A stretch of 64,000 nt of DNA from Lactobacillaceae bacterium L1_55_11 (GCA_029433155.1 JAQYTT010000004.1:31165-95164); one strand, 5' to 3'; shown: positions 15,716-24,347, numbered from the stretch's first letter. The notes: a model not told the origin generated them from the letters alone. Numbers and translations are program-made.

Positions 15716-16999
15716 CTAATGGCTGGCATGGGTCTGATCCAGGAACTGGGCCAGGGTGTACCAGTGCTGGTCGTTACCAGCCACCATCCAAACTGGCTTC
15801 AGCTCAACCACACCGTCCCCGAGATCCTGCCAGTGATAAGCCATGGTTAGTTGCTGGTAATTGCTGCCTTGACCCGCCTTATCGAGCTGGGAAGCAACTG
15901 TATCAGTACTAGGCAGGGTAACCTTTTGTTGGTCACTAGGCAGGGGCAGCCCCAGGGTCGTCAGACGGTAGGTCGCCGTGATGGCAGCATCCTTGGTATT
16001 CAGAGCGACCGTGGCCGCGGCCTGGTCTCCATCGTAGAAAACCGGCACCTGGTCGATATAGGTCCTAAAATCAAAGGCCATCCCGTTTTGCCGGGATTCA
16101 AAGAAGCTGACCTTAGGTAGAATCTGCTTAAAGAGTTTCAGTTGGTCAGCCGCCGTATCCAAGCGTTGTTGGTAAGAACTCAGCCCAGCCCCCGGCAGGT
16201 GGTCCTGGAAGGTCAGGAGCTGGTGAACACTGTCGTAGGTAGTCTTTTGACCGCCGTACTTGTGAACATACTCGGTACCACTCTCAATTTGGCGGGTTGT
16301 AAACTGGCTGGCCGTTCCCAGCAGCTGGGCGTTGAACTGATCAACATTACCCTGCTGAGACCGGTAAACGTAGGTCTTTAAGCGAATTTCCTTGGGCAAA
16401 CTCACCATTAGCTGGTTGTTTAATTTTTTAAATTCAGCCGGATACTCGTTCCCTAAATGCTGGGACAGGCGCTGGGCCTTGGCGTAGTCAAAGGAACGGA
16501 AGCCCACCGTGGTCACCGTTTGGTGGCGACTATCAATAAATTGGGCCACGTGCCCGTGTTTTAGGGGCAGGACCACGTAGTCAAAGTTAAAACCCTTACT
16601 CAGGTTGGACCCACTAATCTTGGTAAAGTACTTGACCGGCACCAGGTCCGCATAGCGAAGAACCATGGTATCTGGCGTCTTTAACTTATTATCAAGGGTG
16701 CTAGTACTGACCGTGGTCACTTTACCGTTGGCCAGGTCGGCGGTATTGAGCAACTGATTAACCGCCTTTAGATTGTGGGCACTGATTCCCTGAACTAAGT
16801 CGGTGTTCCCCTTACTATCATTAACCAGGTACTGGGCAGCCCAGAAGGCCTGGGGCGTAGTGACCTGATCACTGCCACGATTTGGGAGGGCCCGGCTACC
16901 CGAAGCTTTGAAAACGGCGGCAGTCAAAACGATGGAGACCAGGATACTCAGAAGCAGCAGTAAGCGGATGAGGCGTAATTGCCAGTTATCCTTCTTCAT
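15716..16999 (-). CDS. walH: WalRK accessory regulator WalH (YycH)
   Basis: The 427-residue protein starts at an ATG after GGGGAGG; the start lies 13 bases inside the end of walK, indicating translational coupling. One membrane helix near residues 9-31 (RLIRLLLLLSILVSIVLTAA) anchors a large extracellular domain with YycH-type features (FIDSRHQTVTTVGFRSFDYA). It modulates WalK together with WalI. Position and length match the family. Confidence 0.9.
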   Translation of the reverse strand: MKKDNWQLRLIRLLLLLSILVSIVLTAAVFKASGSRALPNRGSDQVTTPQAFWAAQYLVNDSKGNTDLVQGISAHNLKAVNQLLNTADLANGKVTTVSTSTLDNKLKTPDTMVLRYADLVPVKYFTKISGSNLSKGFNFDYVVLPLKHGHVAQFIDSRHQTVTTVGFRSFDYAKAQRLSQHLGNEYPAEFKKLNNQLMVSLPKEIRLKTYVYRSQQGNVDQFNAQLLGTASQFTTRQIESGTEYVHKYGGQKTTYDSVHQLLTFQDHLPGAGLSSYQQRLDTAADQLKLFKQILPKVSFFESRQNGMAFDFRTYIDQVPVFYDGDQAAATVALNTKDAAITATYRLTTLGLPLPSDQQKVTLPSTDTVASQLDKAGQGSNYQQLTMAYHWQDLGDGVVELKPVWMVAGNDQHWYTLAQFLDQTHASH

Positions 17000-18863
17000 T
17001 CCAGTCCTCCCCTGCGTCAATCAAATCATCATCAACAATTTTCAGGGCAATGTAGAAGGTCGAACCTTGGTTTTCAACCGATTCCACCCAAATGCGACCG
17101 TTGAAGCGTTCGACCATTTCCTTGGAAATAGCCAAGCCCAAACCAGTCCCACCTTGACGGCGGGACCGGGACTTGTCCACCCGGAAGAAACGGTTGAAGA
17201 CGTTCTCCAAATCCTTGGCTGGAATACCCAGCCCCTGGTCGCTAATGCTAATAATGGCTTCCTGCCCGACCCGCTTGAGGGTGACGGTAATCGTGCCACC
17301 ATCAGGCGAATACTTAAGGGCATTGTTCATCAGGTTATCGAGAACCTGGGTGAACTTGTCGGGGTCAACTTCAACCCAGATATCTTCGTTAGCAAACTTA
17401 CGGACAATCCGATACGGCTTGCCTGGGCACTGACCATCGGCGGCCTGGTTTTCCAAAATCATGTCAAAGCGGTCGAGGACAAAGCCAAATAGAGAATTCA
17501 GGTTCACTAGCTCGGAGCGAACTTCCATGGTTCCCTGGTCCAGGCGGGATAACTCTAGCAGATCGTTAATCATCCGACTCATCCGCTCGGTTTCATCCTG
17601 GACCACGGCCAGGAAGTTCTGGGCCATTCGTTTATCATCAACGGCACCATCGGCAAGGGCATCCACGTAAGAACGCACCGACGTCAGCGGGGTCCGCAAC
17701 TCGTGGGACACGTTAGAAACAAACATCCGCCGCTCGGCGTCAATCTTTTCCTGCTCGGTGATATCGTGGAGGACCATGACAATTCCGCTAATTAGGCCGG
17801 ATTTACGGCGAATCAAAGAAACGTAGGCCTGAACAATTAGGTCCCGGCCGCCGCTAGATAGGTTAATTTGAAAGTCGGTCTGGTCATCTAAGAGATCAGC
17901 CAGGGTTTTCTCGCCTGATAGACCCAGAATCTCAATAATACTGTGATTAAGGGCCTTTTGCGGGTTAATCCCGATGAATTTGGCGGCCGACTGGTTAATA
18001 ATGGTGATCTGCCCCTGGCGGTTGGCCAGCAGGACCCCATCGGCCATATGCGTTAGCACCGAAGTTAACCGGTTTCGTTCGGCATTGACCGTTTCGGTTG
18101 AATCTTCAATGCGCTGAGACAGTTCGTTCACCGAGCGTCCCAACTGACCCAATTCATCACTACCAAAAATGTGGTTAACGGTCGTATAATCCCCGGCCGC
18201 AATCCGGGTTGTCTGCTTGTTAATAATTTCAATCGGGCGGGTAATCGTGCGGGCCAGGAACAGAGCCAGCAAAATACTAGCCATCAGGGCAATCAGTCCG
18301 GCAATGATAAAGAGCCACATGATCTTGTTGATGTTTTCATAAACCCGTTTGAGGCTGGCATCGACGATGGCGACCCCAATCACTTCCCGGCCGTTGCCCT
18401 TGGTCGTAATCTCCAGGGGCGTCGTCATGATTTCCTGACGTTCACTGTCCTTGCTGACGTTACGCGTCTTTAAATAGTTCGGGTCATTGGCCAGGGCCTT
18501 TAGGGCATTGGTATCTTCTGTTTTTTGGCCCCGGGTCTGCTGGCCATCAACCAGGCTACCGCGAATATTGCCGGACTTGTCAATAATCTGGACGTTTTGA
18601 ATGACGTTGTTATTATAGCCGGCTAAGATTTCTTGGATTTTGTCATTGCCGGCAGAGGTATCTGGGTCTTCTAGGGCCTGCTTAACCCGGTCAGTCACAT
18701 ACTTAGGCAAGGTAATCTGATCCTGGAAGGCAATCAGGTCCTGGCGCTCCATTTGGTGCACGAAAAAGACACCCAAGGATTCGAGTGTAAACAGCAGAAA
18801 CATCACGAACACAAGGGCGATTCGAAAACGGATAGATTGGACAAACTTTGTAATGACTTCCAT
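16986..18863 (-). CDS. walK: Essential cell-wall sensor histidine kinase WalK (VicK)
   Basis: The 625-residue protein has two membrane helices (about 14-34 and 182-204) enclosing an extracellular sensing domain, then HAMP, a PAS domain (ADGVLLANRQGQITIINQSA), a dimerisation domain with His387 (SNVSHELRTPLTS) and a GHKL ATPase domain (N box MNNALKYSPDGG, DQGLGIP, GGTGLGLAI). It phosphorylates WalR in response to the state of the cell wall. The ATG has no close ribosome binding site (the nearest GGAG is about 28 bases away), so translation may be coupled or weak. Its C-terminus overlaps walH. Confidence 0.97.
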   Translation of the reverse strand: MEVITKFVQSIRFRIALVFVMFLLFTLESLGVFFVHQMERQDLIAFQDQITLPKYVTDRVKQALEDPDTSAGNDKIQEILAGYNNNVIQNVQIIDKSGNIRGSLVDGQQTRGQKTEDTNALKALANDPNYLKTRNVSKDSERQEIMTTPLEITTKGNGREVIGVAIVDASLKRVYENINKIMWLFIIAGLIALMASILLALFLARTITRPIEIINKQTTRIAAGDYTTVNHIFGSDELGQLGRSVNELSQRIEDSTETVNAERNRLTSVLTHMADGVLLANRQGQITIINQSAAKFIGINPQKALNHSIIEILGLSGEKTLADLLDDQTDFQINLSSGGRDLIVQAYVSLIRRKSGLISGIVMVLHDITEQEKIDAERRMFVSNVSHELRTPLTSVRSYVDALADGAVDDKRMAQNFLAVVQDETERMSRMINDLLELSRLDQGTMEVRSELVNLNSLFGFVLDRFDMILENQAADGQCPGKPYRIVRKFANEDIWVEVDPDKFTQVLDNLMNNALKYSPDGGTITVTLKRVGQEAIISISDQGLGIPAKDLENVFNRFFRVDKSRSRRQGGTGLGLAISKEMVERFNGRIWVESVENQGSTFYIALKIVDDDLIDAGEDWNEEG

Positions 18864-18926
18864 AGTTTGAATCCCAACTGACTGAATGGCTCCGCCTAGT
18901 CACTTAGACCAAACGGAAAGCAACGC

Positions 18927-19637
18927 TTATGAATCTTCAGAAGCGCGCAAGTAGTAACCAACCCCACGACGGGTTACCAGCCAAGTTGGATGGCTAGAGT
19001 TATCTTCAATCTTTTCACGAAGACGACGAACGGTCACATCAACCGTGCGGACATCCCCGAAGTAGTCATAACCCCAAACCTGCTGGAGCAGGTGCTCACG
19101 AGTCATCACCTGGCCAATGTGTTGGGCCAGGTAGAAGAGCAGCTCGAACTCACGATGGGTCAGTTCAATGTCTTGACCACCCTTAGAAACCATGTAGGCC
19201 TGAGAATGAATCGTCAAATCACCCAAGACAATGTCTTCGGTGCTAACCACTGGCTCGTCAGGGTTAGGCGAAACTACCCGCCGGCTCCGTAAATTAGCCT
19301 TGACCCGGGCTACTAGTTCCCGGTTAGAAAATGGCTTGGTGACATAGTCATCGGCTCCCATTTCCAGTCCCAGGACCTTGTCAATTTCGCTGTCCTTGGC
19401 CGTTACCATGATAATTGGTGTCTCGTTCTTTGAGCGAATTTGCCGCAAAACTTCAATACCATCCACCTCTGGCAGCATCTGATCCAAGAGGACCAGGTCC
19501 GGGTTTTCTTCGTTATATAAGTCCAAGGCCTCCTGCCCATCGGCAGCAGTAATGACATCGTAGCCTTCCTTGGTTAGATTAAATTTAATAATGTCTGAGA
19601 TAGGTTTTTCATCATCGACGACTAAAATTTTATTCAT
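18927..19637 (-). CDS. walR: Essential response regulator WalR (VicR)
   Basis: The 236-residue OmpR-type regulator has a receiver domain with Asp52 as phosphoacceptor ([14 protein letters not shown]), the conserved Lys in VTKPFS and a C-terminal winged helix ([30 protein letters not shown]). It controls autolysin and wall-metabolism genes by binding paired TGTWAH sites, of which good examples lie in this window at 3467-3483 and 22848-22864. AGGAG six bases before ATG sets the start. An extended -10 (TGTTATACT) lies about 35 bases upstream. It heads walRKHI. Confidence 0.98.
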   Translation of the reverse strand: MNKILVVDDEKPISDIIKFNLTKEGYDVITAADGQEALDLYNEENPDLVLLDQMLPEVDGIEVLRQIRSKNETPIIMVTAKDSEIDKVLGLEMGADDYVTKPFSNRELVARVKANLRSRRVVSPNPDEPVVSTEDIVLGDLTIHSQAYMVSKGGQDIELTHREFELLFYLAQHIGQVMTREHLLQQVWGYDYFGDVRTVDVTVRRLREKIEDNSSHPTWLVTRRGVGYYLRASEDS

Positions 19638-19699
19638 ATCTACTCCTATTTCACCCAATTACTCACAATAAGTATAACATACCGGCCCTGTACACACGC

Positions 19700-19728
19700 A
19701 AAAAAGCCGTCAACCATGGGCTGACGGC
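19700..19728 (-). terminator. Terminator of prs
   Basis: GCCGTCA and its complement form a stem with a CATGG-containing loop, followed on the minus strand by a T run, between prs and walR. Confidence 0.85.
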
Positions 19729-19745
19729 CTTGCTTTGTCTGTTTA

Positions 19746-20729
19746 TTATGGGCGGTTGCGCCGGTGAAAGCGGTGCTTGAACAAGGGACTAATAGCCTCA
19801 TTCATACTAATCCGCCGAATAGCTTCTCCAATTAGCTCGCCAACTGAAACAATCTCTAGGTTCGGGAACTTCTTGCTTTCAGGCAAGTTGATGGAGTCGG
19901 TCACAATCACCTTGGTAAAGTCTGAGTTACTGAGGCGCTCCACGGCCGGTCCAGAGAAGACCGCGTGGGAAGCTGCTACGTAAACTTCCTTGGCCCCGTG
20001 CTCCATGACTAGGCGACCACCTTGGGTAATCGTCCCAGCCGTATCGATGATGTCATCGACCATGATAGCCGTCTTACCGCGGACATCCCCGACAATGCTG
20101 CCGACTTCCGCCACGTTAGGCCGTGGCCGGCGCTTATCAATCACTGCAACCGGTGCTTCTAAGCCGAGCATGTTGTTCAGGTTCCGGGCCCGGGTCATGC
20201 CACCGTGGTCGGGTGAAACCACCACAGCGTTCTTCTTATCGGCAATGCCTGCTTCAATCAGGTAATCAGCCAGGAGCGGTGCCCCCTGCAGGTGATCCAT
20301 AGGGATATCAAAGAATCCCTGAATTTGAGCAGCGTGCAGGTCCAAGGCCATTACCCGGGTCGCCCCGGCCCGTTCGAGCATGTTGGCCACCAACTTGGCC
20401 GTAATTGGTTCCCGCGAGCGGGCCTTACGGTCCTGGCGGGCGTAACCATAGTAAGGCAGGACCACGTTAATCTGATCAGCACTGGCCCGGCGCAGGGCAT
20501 CAATCATAATCAGCAGTTCCATCAAGTTATCATTCACCGGTGAGGAAGTGGGCTGGATGACAAAGACGTCACTACCACGGACACTCTCCTCGATGTTAAT
20601 TTGAACTTCCCCATCGGCAAAGCGATTCACTGAAATATCACTGAGGGGCACCCCGACTTCGGCAGCAATCTTTTCAGCTAACGGCCGGTTGGCACTCAGT
20701 GAAAACAATTTTAACTTTGAATTCGGCAT
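19746..20729 (-). CDS. prs: Ribose-phosphate diphosphokinase (PRPP synthase)
   Basis: The 327-residue class I enzyme shows [18 protein letters not shown], the flexible-loop motif [18 protein letters not shown] with the catalytic His region and the PRPP loop [11 protein letters not shown]. It makes PRPP from ribose 5-phosphate and ATP for purine, pyrimidine, His, Trp and NAD synthesis. CTGGAGTCAATATG gives the start, and TGGTATAAT lies about 60 bases upstream. It is a single-gene unit with terminators on both sides. Its substrate is supplied by rbsK and rpiA, also in this window. Confidence 0.97.
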   Translation of the reverse strand: MPNSKLKLFSLSANRPLAEKIAAEVGVPLSDISVNRFADGEVQINIEESVRGSDVFVIQPTSSPVNDNLMELLIMIDALRRASADQINVVLPYYGYARQDRKARSREPITAKLVANMLERAGATRVMALDLHAAQIQGFFDIPMDHLQGAPLLADYLIEAGIADKKNAVVVSPDHGGMTRARNLNNMLGLEAPVAVIDKRRPRPNVAEVGSIVGDVRGKTAIMVDDIIDTAGTITQGGRLVMEHGAKEVYVAASHAVFSGPAVERLSNSDFTKVIVTDSINLPESKKFPNLEIVSVGELIGEAIRRISMNEAISPLFKHRFHRRNRP

Positions 20730-20792
20730 ATTGACTCCAGTTCACCACATTCCCTAGTACTTTATACCCACTTATTATACCAGTAAACCTAC

Positions 20793-20833
20793 CAAAAAAA
20801 GAACCGGACCAGTAATTTTACCGGTCCGGTTTT
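20793..20833 (-). terminator. Terminator of the ABC exporter gene
   Basis: The stem AACCGGACC.GT and complement, 14 bp with one mismatch, is followed on the minus strand by a seven-T run. Confidence 0.85.
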
Positions 20834-20848
20834 CTTTCAAAATTTTTA

Positions 20849-22489
20849 TCAGGTATTGACCGTAACGGTCCGTTCGCCTGGAATCGTTAAATCATCGTGG
20901 TCAATGTAGACCACTGTCTTGTGCCGGTCCTGGTGCAGGTAGGCCATCAAGGACATGATGATGTCCTTGGTTTGGACGTCCAGGTCGGAGGTGATTTCAT
21001 CAAAGAAGTAGAAATCACAGTCAGCAATCAAGGCCCGGGCAATTGCCAGGCGCTGGCGCTGACCACCGGAGAAGTTGTCCCCGTTTTCAGCCACCTCAGT
21101 ATCCAGCTGGTTGGGCAGGTCCTGGACAAACCAGTCCATCTTAACCTTATGCAGGGCATCCCAGATGTCAGCATCCGGTACCTGGTCGGGCTGATCAAAG
21201 CCTAAAAGCAGGTTATCCCGGATGGTCCCTGGCAGCAGGGAGCTGTTTTGGTCAACAAAGGCCAGGTGCTTACGGAAGGTGAAGATATTGACCTCGTTGC
21301 GGTCGATGCCGTTGATGTAAAAGTGACCGCGATTGAGGTCGTACATGCCCGATAGAATCTTTAGGATGGTCGACTTACCACTCCCGTTCTTACCACGGAG
21401 ACGGACCAGTTCACCAGCACTGATTTTCAGGTGGGGAATGTAAAGGCCCTGTCCACTTGGATAAGAGAAGGAGCCGTCATCAATTTCAACGGACTCAATT
21501 TCCTTAATGTCAATCTGATCCGGCCGGGCAGTTTCAATTGGCAAGTTAAAGAGGCGATCCAAGTTCTTAATCACGTCACGAACCTTGGCCATGTTGGTGT
21601 AGTTCCCCGTCAAACTGCTGATTGGCGAAATCAACTGGAAGGTATACATCACATAGGCCACCAGGGCCCCGACGGTCATCGACTTGTTGGCGATCGAGAG
21701 ACCACCCAGGCCGATAATGGCAAAGAGGGCCATCATCATGATGATGTTAACCAAGGGGTTTAGGAGGGCAATTAGGCGGAGCTGCTTTTGCGCCACTCGG
21801 TAAATCTTGTCAAAGATTTGGTCCCCGAGCTTAGTCGTCTTGGGCTCAGCCCCATAAGACTTAATCACGATGTCAGACTGGAGAATGCTAACAGCCATCT
21901 GGTTGGCATCGGCGGTTAGCTTTTGGGTCTGGGAGAAGTAACCCGAAATCTTCCGTGAAATCATGGCCACTAAGAAAGCCAAAATCGGAATTAAGATGAT
22001 TAGGGTCAGGGTCAACTTGGCGTTGAGATAAACCAGCATGGCAAAGGATCCCACGATGGTAATCAGACCGGTGATTAATTGGGGCATCGAACTTGAAAGA
22101 ACTTCGTAAATCAAATTCGTATCATTAACTAAGCGGCTAGCTAAGATACCCGAAGAGTTTTCGTTGAGGTTTTTATATGAGAAATAATTATAACGTTGCC
22201 ACAATTTTTCACGGATGTGCCGGACGGCCTGGTTGGCCACGTTCCCCAGCATGTAGTAAGAGATCACACCGGTCACCAAGTCGAGGACCAGCAGAGTGAT
22301 TGGCAGGGCAATCGGCAGCCCAGCCCGGTTACCGCTTAAGAAGCCGTCGACTAGGCCCTTTAGGGTTGAACTAAAAAGCAAGGCGTTTAGGGACGCAAAG
22401 ACTGTCAAGAATAAGGCGAGGTAGAATTGTTTAAAGTTTATCCCCGCATATTTTTTAATAAAGGCAATTAAGCCGGATTGGTTTTCCAT
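20849..22489 (-). CDS. ABC exporter, fused membrane and ATPase domains
   Basis: The 546-residue half-transporter has six membrane helices in residues 15-300 and an ATPase domain with Walker A (RGKNGSGKST), Q-loop (FVDQNSS), signature (FSGGQRQRL) and a Walker B with Asp-Glu (FYFFDEITSDLD). There is no C39 peptidase domain, so it would not trim double-glycine leaders. It resembles exporters of small peptides or drugs. The ATG lies seven bases after an extended -10, with no leader or ribosome binding site. Three tandem 40-residue peptide genes end 174 bases upstream on the same strand, making them natural candidate cargo, but each has its own terminator, so linkage is by position only. Confidence 0.9.
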   Translation of the reverse strand: MENQSGLIAFIKKYAGINFKQFYLALFLTVFASLNALLFSSTLKGLVDGFLSGNRAGLPIALPITLLVLDLVTGVISYYMLGNVANQAVRHIREKLWQRYNYFSYKNLNENSSGILASRLVNDTNLIYEVLSSSMPQLITGLITIVGSFAMLVYLNAKLTLTLIILIPILAFLVAMISRKISGYFSQTQKLTADANQMAVSILQSDIVIKSYGAEPKTTKLGDQIFDKIYRVAQKQLRLIALLNPLVNIIMMMALFAIIGLGGLSIANKSMTVGALVAYVMYTFQLISPISSLTGNYTNMAKVRDVIKNLDRLFNLPIETARPDQIDIKEIESVEIDDGSFSYPSGQGLYIPHLKISAGELVRLRGKNGSGKSTILKILSGMYDLNRGHFYINGIDRNEVNIFTFRKHLAFVDQNSSLLPGTIRDNLLLGFDQPDQVPDADIWDALHKVKMDWFVQDLPNQLDTEVAENGDNFSGGQRQRLAIARALIADCDFYFFDEITSDLDVQTKDIIMSLMAYLHQDRHKTVVYIDHDDLTIPGERTVTVNT

Positions 22490-22520
22490 ACTATGTATTA
22501 TAACAGGTCAGACCTGCTTT
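22490..22520 (-). promoter_or_regulatory. Exporter promoter: extended -10 with a palindromic operator in the spacer
   Basis: TGTTATAAT on the minus strand (-10 at 22497-22502) ends seven bases before the ATG, so transcription should start at or near the start codon. CAGGTC-A-GACCTG at 22504-22516 is a perfect 13-bp odd palindrome right where a repressor would block RNA polymerase. No good -35 is seen. Confidence 0.6.
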
Positions 22521-22599
22521 GAGTTTTCCCGTGCTAGCCTTAGGCCTGAGCCTTGCTAGCACTGATTAAGTAAGTTAACAGGAGCGTAATTATTTCAAT

Positions 22600-22629
22600 A
22601 AAAAAAACTAACACCCGAGGGCGCTAGTT
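22600..22629 (-). terminator. Terminator of peptide gene 1
   Basis: The stem AACTAGCGCC pairs with GGTGTTAGTT (two G-T pairs) and is followed on minus by a T run. Confidence 0.8.
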
Positions 22630-22662
22630 CTTTTATGAAGGTTCAAATCAAGAAAGTAAATC

Positions 22663-22785
22663 TTACTTGCCGAACAAACGCAGGATGAATGCACCAACGT
22701 TAGCCAATGGGGCGTTGTTTGAGTTACTTACGTGAGTAGTGTTTGATGAACCAGGCAAGATGTGCCAGAAATCAATTGAAAACAT
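22663..22785 (-). CDS. Tandem 40-residue peptide, copy 1
   Basis: The minus strand encodes exactly 40 residues after AAAGGAG, ten bases before the ATG. The first 12 residues are hydrophobic (MFS.DFWHILPG), the middle is polar and Asn/Ser-rich (NTTHVSNSNN), and the C-terminal 15 are amphipathic, ending in LRLFGK. It differs from copies 2 and 3 at only five positions (4, 14, 25, 31, 34); here these are Ile, Ser, Ala, Gly, Ile. There is no double-glycine leader, no signal peptidase site and no Cys. I do not know this family. It could be a leaderless bacteriocin, a signalling peptide, a membrane-active peptide or a type I toxin. A WalR-like box lies upstream. Confidence 0.75.
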   Translation of the reverse strand: MFSIDFWHILPGSSNTTHVSNSNNAPLANVGAFILRLFGK

Positions 22786-22810
22786 GTATATTTATCTCCT
22801 TTCAACAGAA

Positions 22811-22864
22811 TATATAAAAGCTTAACATGGTAATTTATAAAATTCAAATTACAGAATTGTTACA
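22811..22864 (-). promoter_or_regulatory. Promoter of peptide gene 1 with WalR-type box
   Basis: On minus, TGTAAC-AATTC-TGTAAT (22848-22864) fits the WalR consensus fully. TATATA at 22811-22816 may be the -10; a -35 is not clear. Confidence 0.5.
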
Positions 22865-22871
22865 AAGAATA

Positions 22872-22901
22872 ATAAAAAACCGGACCCACAAAGGGTCCAG
22901 C
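22872..22901 (-). terminator. Terminator of peptide gene 2
   Basis: GGACCC-TTTGT-GGGTCC is followed by GGTTTTTTATT on minus. Confidence 0.85.
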
Positions 22902-22935
22902 ATTATTAGTGTTAGTTAACACCAGTAAGTAAATC

Positions 22936-23058
22936 TTACTTACCGAACAAACGCAAAACAAATGCGAAAACGTTAGCCAATGGGCTGTTGTTTGAGTTGC
23001 TTACGTGAGTAGTGTTAGCTGAACCAGGCAAGATGTGCCAGAAATCCAATGAAAACAT
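22936..23058 (-). CDS. Tandem 40-residue peptide, copy 2
   Basis: This is the second 40-codon gene, with GAAAGGAGC eight to nine bases before the ATG. Variable positions here are Leu4, Ala14, Ser25, Phe31 and Val34; the other 35 residues equal those of both other copies. Nucleotide identity is strongest across the codons for residues 5-30 and in the ribosome binding region, while the intergenic DNA has diverged, as expected if the peptide itself is under selection. It has its own promoter and terminator, so it is monocistronic. Confidence 0.75.
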   Translation of the reverse strand: MFSLDFWHILPGSANTTHVSNSNNSPLANVFAFVLRLFGK

Positions 23059-23090
23059 GTGTTTAGCTCCTTTCTCTACAAGATAGGCTA

Positions 23091-23120
23091 ATTATACCAT
23101 TAAATTAGTAGAAATGGCAA
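23091..23120 (-). promoter_or_regulatory. Promoter of peptide gene 2
   Basis: TTGCCA (23115-23120), 18 bases, then TGG-TATAAT (-10 at 23091-23096) on minus: an extended, near-consensus promoter about 32 bases before the ATG. Confidence 0.65.
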
Positions 23121-23138
23121 CACAAGGCCAATATAATA

Positions 23139-23168
23139 AAAGAATTGGACTCAAAAAGCCCAATTCTT
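23139..23168 (-). terminator. Terminator of peptide gene 3
   Basis: AAGAATTGGGCT pairs with AGTCCAATTCTT (one G-T pair) around a five-base loop and is followed by TTATTAT on minus. Confidence 0.8.
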
Positions 23169-23197
23169 AACCTAGTCTTAATAACTAGAATTTAATC

Positions 23198-23320
23198 TTA
23201 CTTGCCAAACAAACGCAGCAAGAAAGCAAATACGTTAGCCAATGGGCTGTTGTTTGAGTTGCTTACGTGAGTAGTGTTTGATGAACCAGGCAAGATGTGC
23301 CAGAAATCTAATGAGAACAT
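23198..23320 (-). CDS. Tandem 40-residue peptide, copy 3
   Basis: This is the most upstream copy, with GAGAAAGGAGC before the ATG. Variable positions are Leu4, Ser14, Ser25, Phe31 and Leu34. Conserved features include DFWHILPG, paired Thr-His, a SNSNN run, PLANV and the C-terminal LRLFGK with two basic residues. It is transcribed from a strong promoter (TTGACA with a -10 of TATACA) and ends at its own hairpin. Triplication with separate promoters suggests selection for high dose or for slightly different variants. The function is unknown. Confidence 0.75.
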   Translation of the reverse strand: MFSLDFWHILPGSSNTTHVSNSNNSPLANVFAFLLRLFGK

Positions 23321-23355
23321 GTGAACTAGCTCCTTTCTCTACTTGATGACTGTAG

Positions 23356-23412
23356 TGTATAACGAATCCTTTTATATGTCAAATATATTTCAAGGATTGC
23401 ATTATTGTTACA
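23356..23412 (-). promoter_or_regulatory. Promoter of peptide gene 3 with a near-WalR box
   Basis: On minus, TTGACA (23377-23382), 15 bases, TATACA (23356-23361). Thirteen bases further upstream, TGTAAC-AATAA-TGCAAT (23396-23412) matches the WalR pattern except for one base in the second half. Confidence 0.5.
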
Positions 23413-23432
23413 TTAGCGTTTTAAAAAATTTC

Positions 23433-24245
23433 TTAGAGGACGTACTTTTTCAAAGCTTCCGCGACCCCATCGTGGTTATTATCGGTCGTTTCGACGTCGG
23501 CTGCCGCCTTAATACCAGGAACGGCATTGCCCATCGCTACCCCAATACCGGCGGCCTCGATCATGGAATGATCGTTTTCCTGGTCACCAATGGCCAGCGT
23601 GTCCTTAGGATTAACGCCCAGTTCCTTAGCCAGGGCCATCAGGGCATTTCCCTTCGAAGCCGTCTTATTCATAAACTCCAAGTTCTGAGCGGTTGAACGG
23701 ACAACGGCGACATCGTCCTTGATAGATGCAGGAACATCAGCCTGGACCTTGTCTAAGTCATCCTTGTTAGCCATGGCAATCGCCTTAATAAACTCAACGT
23801 GGGCCATCTCATCCAGGTTTTCAAAGACTTGCAAGGGCAGGTCTACTAGGACGTTTTCGTAGCTGGCCCAGTAACCAATCTTGTGGTCAATCGTGTAGGC
23901 CCGGTCAGCGCTTTCGACTTGCACATAGGTATCGTGGGCATCCATGAAGTCCTGAATCATCTTAAACTGGGCCAGGGATAGCTCTGCCCGAAACAGGGTC
24001 CGCTTCCCACTGGCTGACTCAATCAGGCCACCGTTGTGGGTAATCACGTACTGATCATCACCATCCATGCCCAATTCGTCCAGAATCTTTTTAACACCGC
24101 TGAGGGGACGTCCAGTCGTGATAACCACCTTTACCCCCTTAGCTTCAGCGTCCGCAATGGCCTGCTTAACGGCTGGGGTAATTTCACGGTTATCGTTTAA
24201 CAGGGTTCCGTCAATATCAATTGAAGCAATTTTAATCTCACTCAT
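23433..24245 (-). CDS. HAD-superfamily phosphatase, Cof subfamily (YidA-like)
   Basis: The 270-residue protein starts at the ATG at 24245 after GGAGAAG. HAD motif I is SIDIDGTLL (Asp nucleophile), motif II TTGRP, motif III the Lys in TASKGNALM and motif IV IGDQENDHSMIEAA. The C2-type cap fits Cof/YidA enzymes, which remove phosphate from sugar phosphates or related metabolites. It lies between the peptide cluster and xpk on the same strand, with its own ribosome binding site. The exact substrate is unknown. Confidence 0.9.
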   Translation of the reverse strand: MSEIKIASIDIDGTLLNDNREITPAVKQAIADAEAKGVKVVITTGRPLSGVKKILDELGMDGDDQYVITHNGGLIESASGKRTLFRAELSLAQFKMIQDFMDAHDTYVQVESADRAYTIDHKIGYWASYENVLVDLPLQVFENLDEMAHVEFIKAIAMANKDDLDKVQADVPASIKDDVAVVRSTAQNLEFMNKTASKGNALMALAKELGVNPKDTLAIGDQENDHSMIEAAGIGVAMGNAVPGIKAAADVETTDNNHDGVAEALKKYVL

Positions 24246-24293
24246 TATCTTCTCCGTCACTGATTAGCTGCGGCCCTGAGACCGCTGTCTGAT

Positions 24294-24330
24294 AAAAAAA
24301 GAACCGGCCGAGGCCGATTCTTTTTCTTCC
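24294..24330 (-). terminator. Terminator of xpk
   Basis: The stem AAGAATCGGCC/GGCCGGTTCTT has a three-base loop and a T run on minus. Confidence 0.9.
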
Positions 24331-24347
24331 GCTGAGGTAAGCCAAGC

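Noticed and set aside
22663..23320. Class II bacteriocins with double-glycine leaders
   Set aside because: None of the three peptides has a GG or GA cleavage site after a leader, and the nearby ABC protein lacks the C39 peptidase domain.
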